Positions 1-7,811 of a stretch of 64,000 bases of DNA are shown here, in pieces. Numbering within the stretch: the first letter of the stretch is position 1; each line of letters starts with the position of its first letter. Location: contig NZ_JAPPRC010000003.1 in the NCBI RefSeq assembly GCF_026672425.1, positions 1,594,501 through 1,658,500 on the forward strand, in the 5' to 3' direction. The position numbers were made by a program, and so were the translations under genes. The DNA is from Pannonibacter sp. SL95. GTDB taxonomy: Bacteria > Pseudomonadota > Alphaproteobacteria > Rhizobiales > Stappiaceae. Under the pieces are notes generated by a model. It did not search any database. It was not told the DNA's origin and saw nothing but the letters and a program-made list of their open reading frames with translations.

Positions 1-1
1 G

Positions 2-880
2 ACCTACGGCCGCTGCTCGCGCTGGGGCGTCGTTGCCTTCGCCTCGTCGCTCGACCAGGCCGGCCCGATCGCCAAGACCGTGCGCGACTGCGCCATCCTC
101 CTGAAGTCCATGGCCTCCGTCGACCCGAAGGACACGACCTCGGTTGACCTGCCGGTGCCGGACTACGAAGCCGCGCTCGGCAAGTCCGTAAAGGGCCTGC
201 GCATCGGCATTCCGGCCGAATACCGCGTTGATGGCATGCCGGCCGAGATCGAGGCGCTGTGGCAGCAGGGCATTGCCTGGCTGAAGGACGCCGGCGCCGA
301 GATCGTCAACATCTCGCTGCCGCACACCAAATACGCGCTGCCGGCCTATTACATCGTTGCCCCGGCCGAGGCGTCCTCGAACCTTGCCCGTTACGACGGC
401 GTTCGCTACGGCCTGCGCGTGCCGGGCAATGACATCGTCGACATGTACGAGAACACCCGCGCTGCCGGCTTCGGCTCGGAAGTGCAGCGCCGCATTCTCA
501 TCGGCACCTACGTGCTGTCGGCAGGGTATTACGACGCCTACTACCTCAAGGCGCAGAAGGTCCGCACCCTGATCAAGCGCGACTTCGACCTTGCCTTCGA
601 AGCGGGCGTCGATGCGATCCTGACGCCGGCAACCCCGGACGCGGCCTTTGCGCCGGGCGAGATCACCGATCCGGTCGCCATGTACCTCAACGACATCTTC
701 ACGGTGACGGTGAACATGGCCGGCCTGCCGGGCCTGTCGGTTCCCGCTGGCCTGTCGGCCTCCGGTCTTCCGCTCGGCCTGCAGCTGATCGGCCGTCCCT
801 TTGACGAGGAGACGCTGTTCCAGGTCGCCGAGGTGATCGAGAAGGCGGCTGGCCGTTTTACCGCCAGCCGCTGGTGGTAA
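2..880 (+). CDS. gatA: Asp/Glu-tRNA amidotransferase subunit A, 3' part
   Basis: Partial: the gene enters from before the window, and 292 codons of the C-terminal part are present, in the frame starting at base 2. GatA is the glutaminase/amidase subunit of GatCAB, which converts misacylated Glu-tRNA(Gln) or Asp-tRNA(Asn) in the cytoplasm. The first visible residues, [20 protein letters not shown], are the typical GatA stretch just after the amidase signature, so the catalytic Ser-cisSer-Lys lies outside the window. The C-terminal [11 protein letters not shown] and [12 protein letters not shown] segments are also typical. The gene stops with TAA at 878. gatB lies 10 kb downstream rather than adjacent. 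Confidence 0.97.
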   Translation, partial: TYGRCSRWGVVAFASSLDQAGPIAKTVRDCAILLKSMASVDPKDTTSVDLPVPDYEAALGKSVKGLRIGIPAEYRVDGMPAEIEALWQQGIAWLKDAGAEIVNISLPHTKYALPAYYIVAPAEASSNLARYDGVRYGLRVPGNDIVDMYENTRAAGFGSEVQRRILIGTYVLSAGYYDAYYLKAQKVRTLIKRDFDLAFEAGVDAILTPATPDAAFAPGEITDPVAMYLNDIFTVTVNMAGLPGLSVPAGLSASGLPLGLQLIGRPFDEETLFQVAEVIEKAAGRFTASRWW

Positions 881-904
881 CAGCAAGGATCGAAGGCCCC
901 GGCC

Positions 905-2002
905 ATGACTGATGTGCAGACGCTTGTCATCGGTGCCGGGGTCGTGGGTCTTGCAAGCGCGCGGGCTCTGGCGCTTGCCGGCGATGAGGTCATGGTGCTG
1001 GAGCGCCACGGCCTCATCGGCTCGGAAACCAGCGCCCGCAATTCCGAGGTCATCCACGCGGGGATCTATTACCCGAAGGACAGTCTCAAGGCGCGGCTCT
1101 GCGTTGCGGGCCGCGACCTGCTCTACGCCTATGCCGCCGAGCGCGGTGTTGCTCATCGCCGGATCGGCAAGCTGATCGTTGCCGCCAATGCCGCGCAAGA
1201 CGAGCGGCTGACGGCCATCGCCGCCGCTGCCGCAGCCAATGGCGTCCCGGATCTCACGCGCCTCACTCGGGCCGAGGCCCTTGCGCTGGAGCCGGAACTT
1301 GACTGCTGCTCAGCGCTCCTGTCGCCATCGACTGGGATCATTGACAGCCACGCACTGATGCTCGCGCTCCAGGGCGATCTGGAGGCTGCCGGTGGTCAGG
1401 TCGTGCTCAACACCGCTGTTGCCGCCATCGAAGCTGTGCCCGGTGGCTATGCCGTCGAGATCGCCGGGGAGGGGGGCTATCGGTTGACCTGTCAGCGGCT
1501 TGTCCTGTCGGCGGGTCTGGGCACGCGTCAGCTTCTGCCGGGCTTGGCCGGCTACCCAAAACTCCGCTTCGGTCTTGCCAAGGGCAACTATTTCCGCCTG
1601 TCAGGCCGGGCGCCGTTTTCGCATCTGATCTATCCCGTTCCCGAGCCCGGTGGCCTCGGCATCCACCTGACACTCGATCTTGGCGGCCAGGCCAGATTTG
1701 GCCCGGATGTGGAATGGGTCGAGACCGAGGACTATCGCGTCAACCCCGCCCGCCGGGACTTGTTCGAGGCGTCGATCCGGCAGTACTGGCCCGGTCTTCC
1801 GCCCGGCGCGCTGGAGCCGGACTACGCCGGCATCCGTCCCAAGCTGGGCGGTCCTGGCGATCCGGCCGAGGACTTCCGGATCGATGGTCCCGCGGTCCAT
1901 GGGGCCGCCGGACTGGTGGTACTTGCCGGCATCGAATCGCCCGGCCTCACCTCGGCCTTGGCGATTGCCGGCGAAGTTGCCGCAAGGATTAACGAAGTTT
2001 AA
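905..2002 (+). CDS. NAD(P)/FAD-dependent oxidoreductase, L-2-hydroxyglutarate oxidase-like
   Basis: A 365-residue DAO-superfamily flavoprotein. The N terminus has a Rossmann dinucleotide fold (GAGVVG at residues 10-15, then the acidic VLER about 20 residues on), followed by [17 protein letters not shown], which is characteristic of the LhgO / L-2-hydroxyglutarate oxidase branch. The C-terminal [18 protein letters not shown] segment closes the FAD site. The family oxidises 2-hydroxy acids or similar substrates with FAD; the exact substrate cannot be read from sequence. It begins 24 bases after gatA and may be cotranscribed. ATG at 905 is the only sensible start, although its ribosome binding site is weak. 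Confidence 0.85.
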   Translation: MTDVQTLVIGAGVVGLASARALALAGDEVMVLERHGLIGSETSARNSEVIHAGIYYPKDSLKARLCVAGRDLLYAYAAERGVAHRRIGKLIVAANAAQDERLTAIAAAAAANGVPDLTRLTRAEALALEPELDCCSALLSPSTGIIDSHALMLALQGDLEAAGGQVVLNTAVAAIEAVPGGYAVEIAGEGGYRLTCQRLVLSAGLGTRQLLPGLAGYPKLRFGLAKGNYFRLSGRAPFSHLIYPVPEPGGLGIHLTLDLGGQARFGPDVEWVETEDYRVNPARRDLFEASIRQYWPGLPPGALEPDYAGIRPKLGGPGDPAEDFRIDGPAVHGAAGLVVLAGIESPGLTSALAIAGEVAARINEV

Positions 2003-2267
2003 TCCAATCTTGGCGCAGTCCCCGAAATCCCGCCTCAATTGCCACCTAAATAAACCCTGACAGGTTGCGATAAGGCGGCTTGTTAACGGGTTGATGGTTC
2101 AACTCTCACCATGCGACAAAAATAATGAGGCCCGGTGTGCCGCGTTGCAGCATTTTGATGGACGAGAGGCCTAAGTCCCTCATATTATTGCCGCATAGCC
2201 ATGCAGTCGAAAGAATGCGCATGGCTCCCCTACATCGCTGGTGTAACACCTCCTTCGGGCAGATGAC

Positions 2268-3869
2268 GTGATCGACCGACGCAAGTTTCTTGTGACCAGT
2301 TCCCTGTGCCTTGGCGCTTTTTCCGGTGCCTTGCCACTTCTTGCCGGTCAAGCCAAAGCACAGCAACAGCCGGCCGCGCCGGCTCCGGCCCCTGCGGCAC
2401 CCGCAGCCCCTGCCTATTCCTTCGACGAGATGGTCGAGCGGATGCGGGCCAAGGCGCGCGACGCCTATCAGGAAACGGTCATCGGCCTGCCGGACAAGTT
2501 CGCGCAGCTGGATTATGACCAGCACCGGGCGATCCGCTTCCGCTCGGACCGTGCCGTCTGGCGCAATGATGACCTTGGCTACGAAGTCCAGGCCTTCCAT
2601 CCGGGTGGCCTCTACACCAAGCCGGTCCAGGTGTTCGAGATCGACGGCCCGGTGCTGCGCGAGATGCACTTCACCGGCGCGGATTTCGAATATCGCGAGC
2701 CGCTGGTTGCTGCCGACTATGAGGGCATCGACCTTCCAGGTGTCGCCGGGTTCCGGATGCATTATCCGCTCAACCGTCCCGACTACCGTGACGAGCTGAT
2801 CGCCTTCCTTGGCTCGAGCTATTTCCGCGCGCTCGGCAAGGGCTCGATCTACGGCCTGTCCGCCCGTGGTCTGGCGATCGACACCGCCGCCGGCCGGCCG
2901 GAAGAGTTTCCGCGCTTCACCCGCTTCTTCATCGAGCGGCCGCAGCCGGGACAGAATTTCATCAAGATCTTCGCCGAGCTGGAGAGCGAGCGCGTCACCG
3001 GCGCCTATTCGTTCCGCATCACGCCGGGCATCAACACCGAGGTCGAGGTCGACGCGCGCATCTTCCTGCGCGGCGCGGTCGAACGCCTTGGCATTGCGCC
3101 GCTGACCTCGATGTATCTCTACGGCGAGAACGACAAGCTCGGCTTCGATGACTACCGCCCCGAGGTCCATGACAGCGACGGTCTTCTGATCCTGCAGCAG
3201 TCTGGCGAACGTCAGTGGCGGCCGCTGGTCAACCCGCGCAATCTGGCCCTGTCGTTCTTCACGGCAGAAAATCCGAAGGGTTTCGGGATCCTGCAAAGGG
3301 ATCGCGACTTTGCCAGCTATCAGGACATGGAAGCGCATTATCAGCGCCGGCCATCTCTTTGGATCGAGCCCCTTGACGACTGGGGGCGCGGTCATGTCAT
3401 GTTGGCGGAAATTCCATCGCAAAAAGAAATTCACGACAACATCGTCGCGTTCTGGATCCCCGATACCCGTGCGGAAGCGGGCTCGGAATACCGGTTCAGA
3501 TACCGGATGTACTGGGGCCGTGAGCCTGAGCCGGGGACGGACCTGGCGCAGGTGCTTCACACGCGCGCCGGGCATGGCGGAACGGCTGCGTCGGACTACG
3601 ACGATGCCTTGCGCAAGTTTGTCGTCGAGTTCAAGGGTGGGCCGCTGATGGGCCTGGGGTCTGACGCCGCGCTGGAGCCGCGCCTGTGGGTGCAGAATGC
3701 CAGCGTCCAGAACCCTGTGTTGCAGCAGGTTGAAGGCGGAAGCTGGCGCTATATCTTTGACCTGCTGCGCGAAGACGGCAGCCGGCCCTCGGAAATGACC
3801 CTGTCGCTGGCGCTTAACGGCAAGCCGGTGACAGAGACCTGGATGTACCAATGGAACCAAACGGTATGA
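2268..3869 (+). CDS. opgG: Periplasmic glucan biosynthesis protein OpgG/OpgD family
   Basis: A 533-residue protein of the MdoG/OpgG family, needed for the backbone of osmoregulated periplasmic glucans. The start is GTG at 2268. The N terminus reads DRRKFLV followed by a hydrophobic stretch and AKAQQQ, i.e. a twin-arginine (Tat) signal with cleavage near residue 30; E. coli OpgD uses Tat whereas OpgG uses Sec, so this protein is OpgD-like in export. A short Ala/Pro linker precedes the conserved body (SFDEMVERMRAKARDAY onward). The stop overlaps the start of the next gene (ATGA), and opgH follows, giving a G-I-H operon. A 584-codon reading frame on the opposite strand is a shadow. Confidence 0.93.
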   Translation: MIDRRKFLVTSSLCLGAFSGALPLLAGQAKAQQQPAAPAPAPAAPAAPAYSFDEMVERMRAKARDAYQETVIGLPDKFAQLDYDQHRAIRFRSDRAVWRNDDLGYEVQAFHPGGLYTKPVQVFEIDGPVLREMHFTGADFEYREPLVAADYEGIDLPGVAGFRMHYPLNRPDYRDELIAFLGSSYFRALGKGSIYGLSARGLAIDTAAGRPEEFPRFTRFFIERPQPGQNFIKIFAELESERVTGAYSFRITPGINTEVEVDARIFLRGAVERLGIAPLTSMYLYGENDKLGFDDYRPEVHDSDGLLILQQSGERQWRPLVNPRNLALSFFTAENPKGFGILQRDRDFASYQDMEAHYQRRPSLWIEPLDDWGRGHVMLAEIPSQKEIHDNIVAFWIPDTRAEAGSEYRFRYRMYWGREPEPGTDLAQVLHTRAGHGGTAASDYDDALRKFVVEFKGGPLMGLGSDAALEPRLWVQNASVQNPVLQQVEGGSWRYIFDLLREDGSRPSEMTLSLALNGKPVTETWMYQWNQTV

Positions 3870-4249
3870 GTGCAGTTGTTCTGAAAGACCTGGGGACTTC
3901 TGTGATGGACGACAACGTGGTTATGGCCCAGTCCGCCGATCCGTTTGCTGCTGGCCTGGCGTGTGCGCGCCAGCGCCTCAACCGTCCGGATCTGGATGAC
4001 GCCTCGCTGATGGGCGCCCTGGCCTCGGCCATGGTCCATATCGGGGTGACCGGGTCTGTCGAGGACCTCTTGTCGGGCGGCGATGCGGCCCTGATCGCCG
4101 AGGTTGCTGCCTGCGCACCGCTGCCGCAGCCGCGCGTCGGCCTTGCCATGCCCGAGCATGACCTGCAGGGGCGGATGGATCTGTCCGCGTCGAGCTTCCG
4201 GGCTTTCCTGCGCGGGCTGATCGGTCCTCGCTCGTCTGTCGGAGGCTGA
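3866..4249 (+). CDS. Small protein between opgG and opgH, probable OpgI
   Basis: A 127-residue soluble protein with no signal peptide or membrane segment. ATG at 3866 overlaps the opgG stop as ATGA; an in-frame ATG at 3851 would add five residues inside opgG. It ends one base before opgH, so translation of all three genes is probably coupled. In Rhodobacter sphaeroides the operon is opgG-opgI-opgH and the small opgI is required for glucan backbone synthesis. This gene has the same place and a compatible size, so I infer an OpgI-like accessory role. I do not recognise a domain; the C terminus is helical and basic. The assignment rests on position, not on a motif. Confidence 0.7.
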   Translation: MSAVVLKDLGTSVMDDNVVMAQSADPFAAGLACARQRLNRPDLDDASLMGALASAMVHIGVTGSVEDLLSGGDAALIAEVAACAPLPQPRVGLAMPEHDLQGRMDLSASSFRAFLRGLIGPRSSVGG

Positions 4250-4250
4250 C

Positions 4251-6029
4251 ATGATCGGAACCGGGGAGGGCCGCTTCGCGGTCGCCGTCCGGCGGATCGG
4301 AGCCATCGTGCTGGCGGCGACCATGACGGTTGCCGCCGCTTCCATGTTTGGCACCGTGGTCCAGTCCGATGGCTTTGACTGGGTCGATATCCTGCGCGTC
4401 AGCCTCATCGTGCTGACAGCCTTCTGGCTCGCCTGGGGCGCCTGTACCGCCATTCTCGGCGTGCTGTTCAATCCGCCGCCGGTCGCCACGCTCAACGGCC
4501 GCCCGACCCAGCGCACGGCCATCCTCGTTCCGGTCTACAACGAAGACACCGGTCCCGTCTTTGCCCGGATCGCGGCCATGTACCGTTCGATCGAGCAGGC
4601 CGGCTACGGTGACCTCTTTGACTTTCATGTCCTGTCCGACAGCACGCGCGCTGCCAGCGTCGCGGCGGAGGAGGAGGCCTATCGCGCCGCGCTGATCCAG
4701 CTCAAGGCCGGCGGACGGCTCTACTACCGCAACCGCACCCAGAACATCGGCCGCAAGGCCGGCAATATCGCCGACTTCATCCGCACCTCTGGCGGAGCCT
4801 ACGAGTTCATGCTCGTGCTCGACGCCGACAGCCTGATGCGCGGCGACACGATCATTGAAATGGTGCGCCGGATGGAGGCCGATCCGAAGCTCGGTCTGCT
4901 GCAGTCGCTGCCGCAGGTGATCGGCCTCAACACCCTGTTCGGCCGTGTGCTGCAGTTCTCCGCCGCGTTCTACTCGCCCGTCTTCACACGCGGCGTGGCG
5001 GCCCTCCAGGGCACGGAAGGCCCGTTCTGGGGCCACAACGCGCTCATCCGTGTCCGCGCTTTCGCCGAGTCCTGTGGCATGGCTTCGCTGTCGGGCAAGC
5101 CGCCCTTTGGCGGACACATCCTCAGCCACGACACGGTCGAAGCGGCGCTTTTGGCGCGCGACAACTGGACCGTCCGTGTGGATCCGGATCTTGGCCATTC
5201 CTTTGAGGAAGCCCCGGCCAACGTGGTCGCCTATGCCAAGCGTGACCGGCGCTGGTGTCAGGGCAACCTGCAGCATGCGCGCCTGATCACCGCGCCGCAC
5301 TTCCGGATGTGGAGCCGCATTTCCATCGTCCAGGGCATCTTTGCCTATCTTTCGTCGCCGATCTGGCTCGCCTTCATCGTTGCCTCGCTCGCCGCGCCGC
5401 ATTTTGCCCCGCCGCCGGTCTACTTCGATGCGCGCTCACCGTTCCCGGTGTTCCCGCATCCGGAGACCACCACGGCGCTGGCGTTGCTCTTCGGCGTCGT
5501 CGCGCTCCTGATCCTGCCCAAGGCCATCCTGCTCGTGCGTGCGCTCATCCGCGGCGATGCGAAATACTTCGGCGGTCCGGTGATGGTGACGCTGAGCGCC
5601 GTCTTGGAACTGGTGATCACCTCGCTGCTGGCGCCGATCCACATGATGTTCCAGAGCCGCTCGGTGATGCAGATCATGTTCGGCGGGGATTCCGGCTGGC
5701 CGGCGGCCGACCGGGCCGATGGCTCGCTGTCCTTCGGCTCCAGCTTCATGGCCACCTGGTGGATGAGTGCCGGCGGGATCGCCGCGCTGGCCTTTGCCGT
5801 CGAATACACGCCGGACCTGCAGTACTGGCTGATGCCGATCGCCGTGCCGCTCATCATCGCGCCGCTGCTGGTGTTCTTCACCTCGTCCGTCGCCGTTGGC
5901 CGTGCCTTCCGCGCCATGGGCCTGTTCCTGACGCCCTACGAGCTGCAGCCGGACGAGGTCATCCTCGAAATGCGCCGCCAGCTCGGCGAAGCCGAACGCG
6001 AGCCGGAGGAAACCGCCAAGGCCGCCTGA
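4251..6029 (+). CDS. opgH: Glucans biosynthesis glucosyltransferase OpgH
   Basis: A 592-residue inner-membrane GT2 glycosyltransferase that polymerises glucose from UDP-glucose into the periplasmic glucan backbone. Two N-terminal membrane segments (about 17-38 and 50-72) precede the cytoplasmic GT2 domain: LVPVYNEDT, the DAD motif at residues 191-193 (VLDADS), and the RRWCQGN processivity motif near 332. Several C-terminal membrane segments follow, with a Glu-rich tail. ATG at 4251 has a good GGAGG five bases upstream and starts one base after the preceding gene. The family in E. coli is longer (about 850 residues), but 590-650 is usual in alphaproteobacteria. Confidence 0.95.
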   Translation: MIGTGEGRFAVAVRRIGAIVLAATMTVAAASMFGTVVQSDGFDWVDILRVSLIVLTAFWLAWGACTAILGVLFNPPPVATLNGRPTQRTAILVPVYNEDTGPVFARIAAMYRSIEQAGYGDLFDFHVLSDSTRAASVAAEEEAYRAALIQLKAGGRLYYRNRTQNIGRKAGNIADFIRTSGGAYEFMLVLDADSLMRGDTIIEMVRRMEADPKLGLLQSLPQVIGLNTLFGRVLQFSAAFYSPVFTRGVAALQGTEGPFWGHNALIRVRAFAESCGMASLSGKPPFGGHILSHDTVEAALLARDNWTVRVDPDLGHSFEEAPANVVAYAKRDRRWCQGNLQHARLITAPHFRMWSRISIVQGIFAYLSSPIWLAFIVASLAAPHFAPPPVYFDARSPFPVFPHPETTTALALLFGVVALLILPKAILLVRALIRGDAKYFGGPVMVTLSAVLELVITSLLAPIHMMFQSRSVMQIMFGGDSGWPAADRADGSLSFGSSFMATWWMSAGGIAALAFAVEYTPDLQYWLMPIAVPLIIAPLLVFFTSSVAVGRAFRAMGLFLTPYELQPDEVILEMRRQLGEAEREPEETAKAA

Positions 6030-6574
6030 GAACCGCCGCTGCCGGGATGATATCGGCAGACGCCACGTCCTTCTCTCAACGGTCATCCCCGCCTCGTGCG
6101 GGGATCCATGCAGCCTCACCATCGTCATCCTCGGCCTTGTGCCGAGGATCTACGCAAATCAATGATTTGAAGATGGTCGGGACCAACCCGACCATGACGA
6201 CAGAGAAAAAAGCCTTCTTTGCGACCAACACCAGGGCCGGAGCATCGCTCCGGCCTTGTCTGTTTGCCTAGCGGTTGTTCAGCTGGCTGCGAACTCGTGT
6301 CAGTCTGAGGCCTGAGATACGCTCCGGCCTTGAGGACATCGGTCCGTCCGCAAGTCCGTCCCTCAGCGGTCATCCCCGCCTCGTGCGGGGATCCATGTAG
6401 CCTCGCCATGGTCCGGGACGCATTTTTGGCGCTGAACCTCGTCGGCTGGATCCCCGCACAAGGCGGGGATGACGTCCTGTATATGCAGAGATCGGATCAG
6501 GGACCAAGTCGCCGTCGTTGACCACAAGGCCAGTTCCCCAAGGCCGGAGCATCGCTCCGGCCTTGTCTGTTTGC
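6030..6574. repeat. Repeat-rich intergenic gap with palindromic GTCATCCCCGC elements
   Basis: No protein gene is supported here. Palindromic elements of the form GTCATCCCCGC-N6-GCGGGGATC occur at 6081-6110 and 6368-6397, a variant (GTCATCCTCGGCC...) at 6123-6150, and an inverted copy at 6449-6473. Between them lies a duplicated 3' end of yjhX (6235-6320). The same palindrome recurs near 43.9 kb. Short reading frames across this gap change frame between repeat units and are not genes. Confidence 0.85.
6235..6320 (-). pseudogene. Truncated duplicate of the yjhX 3' end
   Basis: Bases 6235-6291 match 6542-6598 almost exactly (offset 307), and similarity continues to about 6320. Read on the minus strand, it encodes GLRLTRVRSQLNNR and a stop, against GLGLTRVRSQLNNR and a stop in the intact gene, preceded by PERIS against PYRIT. 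The rest of the gene is missing. Both copies carry the GGCCGGAGC-atc-GCTCCGGCC hairpin just beyond the stop. The local duplication is flanked by palindromic repeats, which suggests repeat-mediated rearrangement. Confidence 0.8.
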
Positions 6575-6832
6575 CTAGCGGTTGTTCAGCTGGCTGCGGA
6601 CGCGGGTCAGTCCGAGGCCGGTGATCCGGTAGGGGCCGCCATTGCGCGAGGCAACGAGGCGGCGGCGTTTGAGTTTCTGGAACAGGGGCAAGGGGCAGCC
6701 GTTCCAGTGCCACCCTTCACGAGTGACGACACAGGCGTGCGACAGCCGGCCGGTGTCATCACGGTCGATGAGAATATGGCCGCCCTGAGCCAGCAAGTGC
6801 AGCACTCGCTGTTCCGACTTAGAAATGTCCAT
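6575..6832 (-). CDS. yjhX: YjhX family protein (UPF0386)
   Basis: 85 residues, exactly the family length. Landmarks shared with E. coli YjhX are EQRVLHLLAQGG near the N terminus, a conserved TREGW, FQKLKRRRLV in the middle and PYRITGLGLTRVRSQLNNR at the end. The predicted fold is a small winged-helix-like protein. YjhX was proposed as a toxin of a YjhX-YjhQ pair in E. coli; no YjhQ-type acetyltransferase is adjacent here, so a toxin role is not supported by context. A hairpin at 6542-6562 lies just after the stop. Confidence 0.88.
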   Translation of the reverse strand: MDISKSEQRVLHLLAQGGHILIDRDDTGRLSHACVVTREGWHWNGCPLPLFQKLKRRRLVASRNGGPYRITGLGLTRVRSQLNNR

Positions 6833-7086
6833 GGATGCATCATTCCGAATGCGCAGGAAAATGGGCGCAGCGCCGCACTCGCAAGCGAGCGCCCGCGTTC
6901 ATGTTGCCCGATCTGTGGACCGGGCCTGATCAGGCCTCGGACGTGCTGCGCATAAAAACTCCTGAATGTGCCCCTCAGTCTTGCCACAGCCGGTCCAGAC
7001 GGGCAAGGGCAGTCGAACCTGTGAGAAAACGCCGCAAGCTGCCGCAGATACTCGCCAAAAAGCCGGGGAAGGGCTATTGAGGGGAC

Positions 7087-7389
7087 ATGACTGGAACAGA
7101 AGACACTTGGGCGAGCCTGATCGGCCTCGCTGGCCTCCTCAATCCCGTGGCCCTGCTGATCGGCGCCGCGCTTGGCTGGTATGCCGATGCCAGGGTGAAG
7201 ATCGGCGTCGCCGCCTTTGGCGCGGCCTGTCTGTCATTGGTGATCGACGCGGCCATGCGCATGTCCGGCGCGCCGCAGTTTGCCCCGGAAGTTGGCGCTT
7301 TGGCAGCGTTTCCGTTCCGCTTCCTCGGTGCAGGGATTGCGGGCGCACTGATCTACATGCTGCGCGGCATCCTGCGTCCGCGCAGCTGA
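7087..7389 (+). CDS. Small hypothetical membrane protein
   Basis: 100 residues. Hydrophobic segments span about 15-35, 39-55 and 75-95, separated by short charged turns (YADARVK, RMSG) and ending in a basic RGILRPRS tail, so it is likely an inner-membrane protein with three helices. ATG at 7087 follows a GAGGGG purine run six bases upstream. It stands alone between yjhX and a convergent DUF6455 gene. I do not recognise the family. Confidence 0.7.
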   Translation: MTGTEDTWASLIGLAGLLNPVALLIGAALGWYADARVKIGVAAFGAACLSLVIDAAMRMSGAPQFAPEVGALAAFPFRFLGAGIAGALIYMLRGILRPRS

Positions 7390-7401
7390 TACCGCCCCGG
7401 G

Positions 7402-7653
7402 TCAGCCGCGCGATTGCCAGGTCTTGAACAGGTCCTGGTTCGGGCAGAGCTCCGGTGCAGCTTCGGCGCCGTCCTGATGCGCGTCGAGCCAGTGACGGCA
7501 ATCCTCCGAGCGGTCACAGCCCATGCAGCGCGAGGCGGCGAGGCGGATTTCAGATGCGCCCACATGCCCATGCGCGCCCTGCATGGCTCCAATCGTCCGC
7601 ATCATGCGGCCCATCAGTTCGGCCCGTTCGTTCAGCCGATCCATCCAGCTCAT
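7402..7653 (-). CDS. DUF6455 family small Cys-rich protein
   Basis: 83 residues from ATG at 7653, preceded on the minus strand by AAAGGAGA, a good ribosome binding site. The frame extends further upstream but without such a site. It starts MSWMDRLNERAELMGRMM, then has four cysteines at residues 43, 46, 52 and 70 in a CxxCxxxxxC...CPN arrangement, which resembles a small metal or Fe-S site. The family is common in alphaproteobacteria and its function is unknown. It is convergent with the preceding small membrane-protein gene. Confidence 0.8.
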   Translation of the reverse strand: MSWMDRLNERAELMGRMMRTIGAMQGAHGHVGASEIRLAASRCMGCDRSEDCRHWLDAHQDGAEAAPELCPNQDLFKTWQSRG

Positions 7654-7811
7654 GTGCAACGTCTCCTTTGCCCTGCGGGATTTGCAGGGTCCCATGGCAC
7701 CACGATGGCTGCTTTGCCGGTGTCATGCCTTGACCCTGATCAAGACCCGGCAAACAATACGGCAACGCAGGATTGGTCGGTTCGTGACTGGATCGCAGGA
7801 AGGGGCAGGCC

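Noticed and set aside
2106-3860. 584-codon frame on the minus strand
   Set aside because: It lies antisense to opgG and has no recognisable domain; opgG itself has a Tat signal and family motifs.
3978-5402. 474-codon minus-strand frame
   Set aside because: Antisense to opgH, with Gly/Arg/Asp-rich composition typical of a shadow of high-GC coding.
6125-6713. Several small minus-strand frames over the repeat region
   Set aside because: They run through palindromic repeats in changing frames and have no conserved protein pattern.
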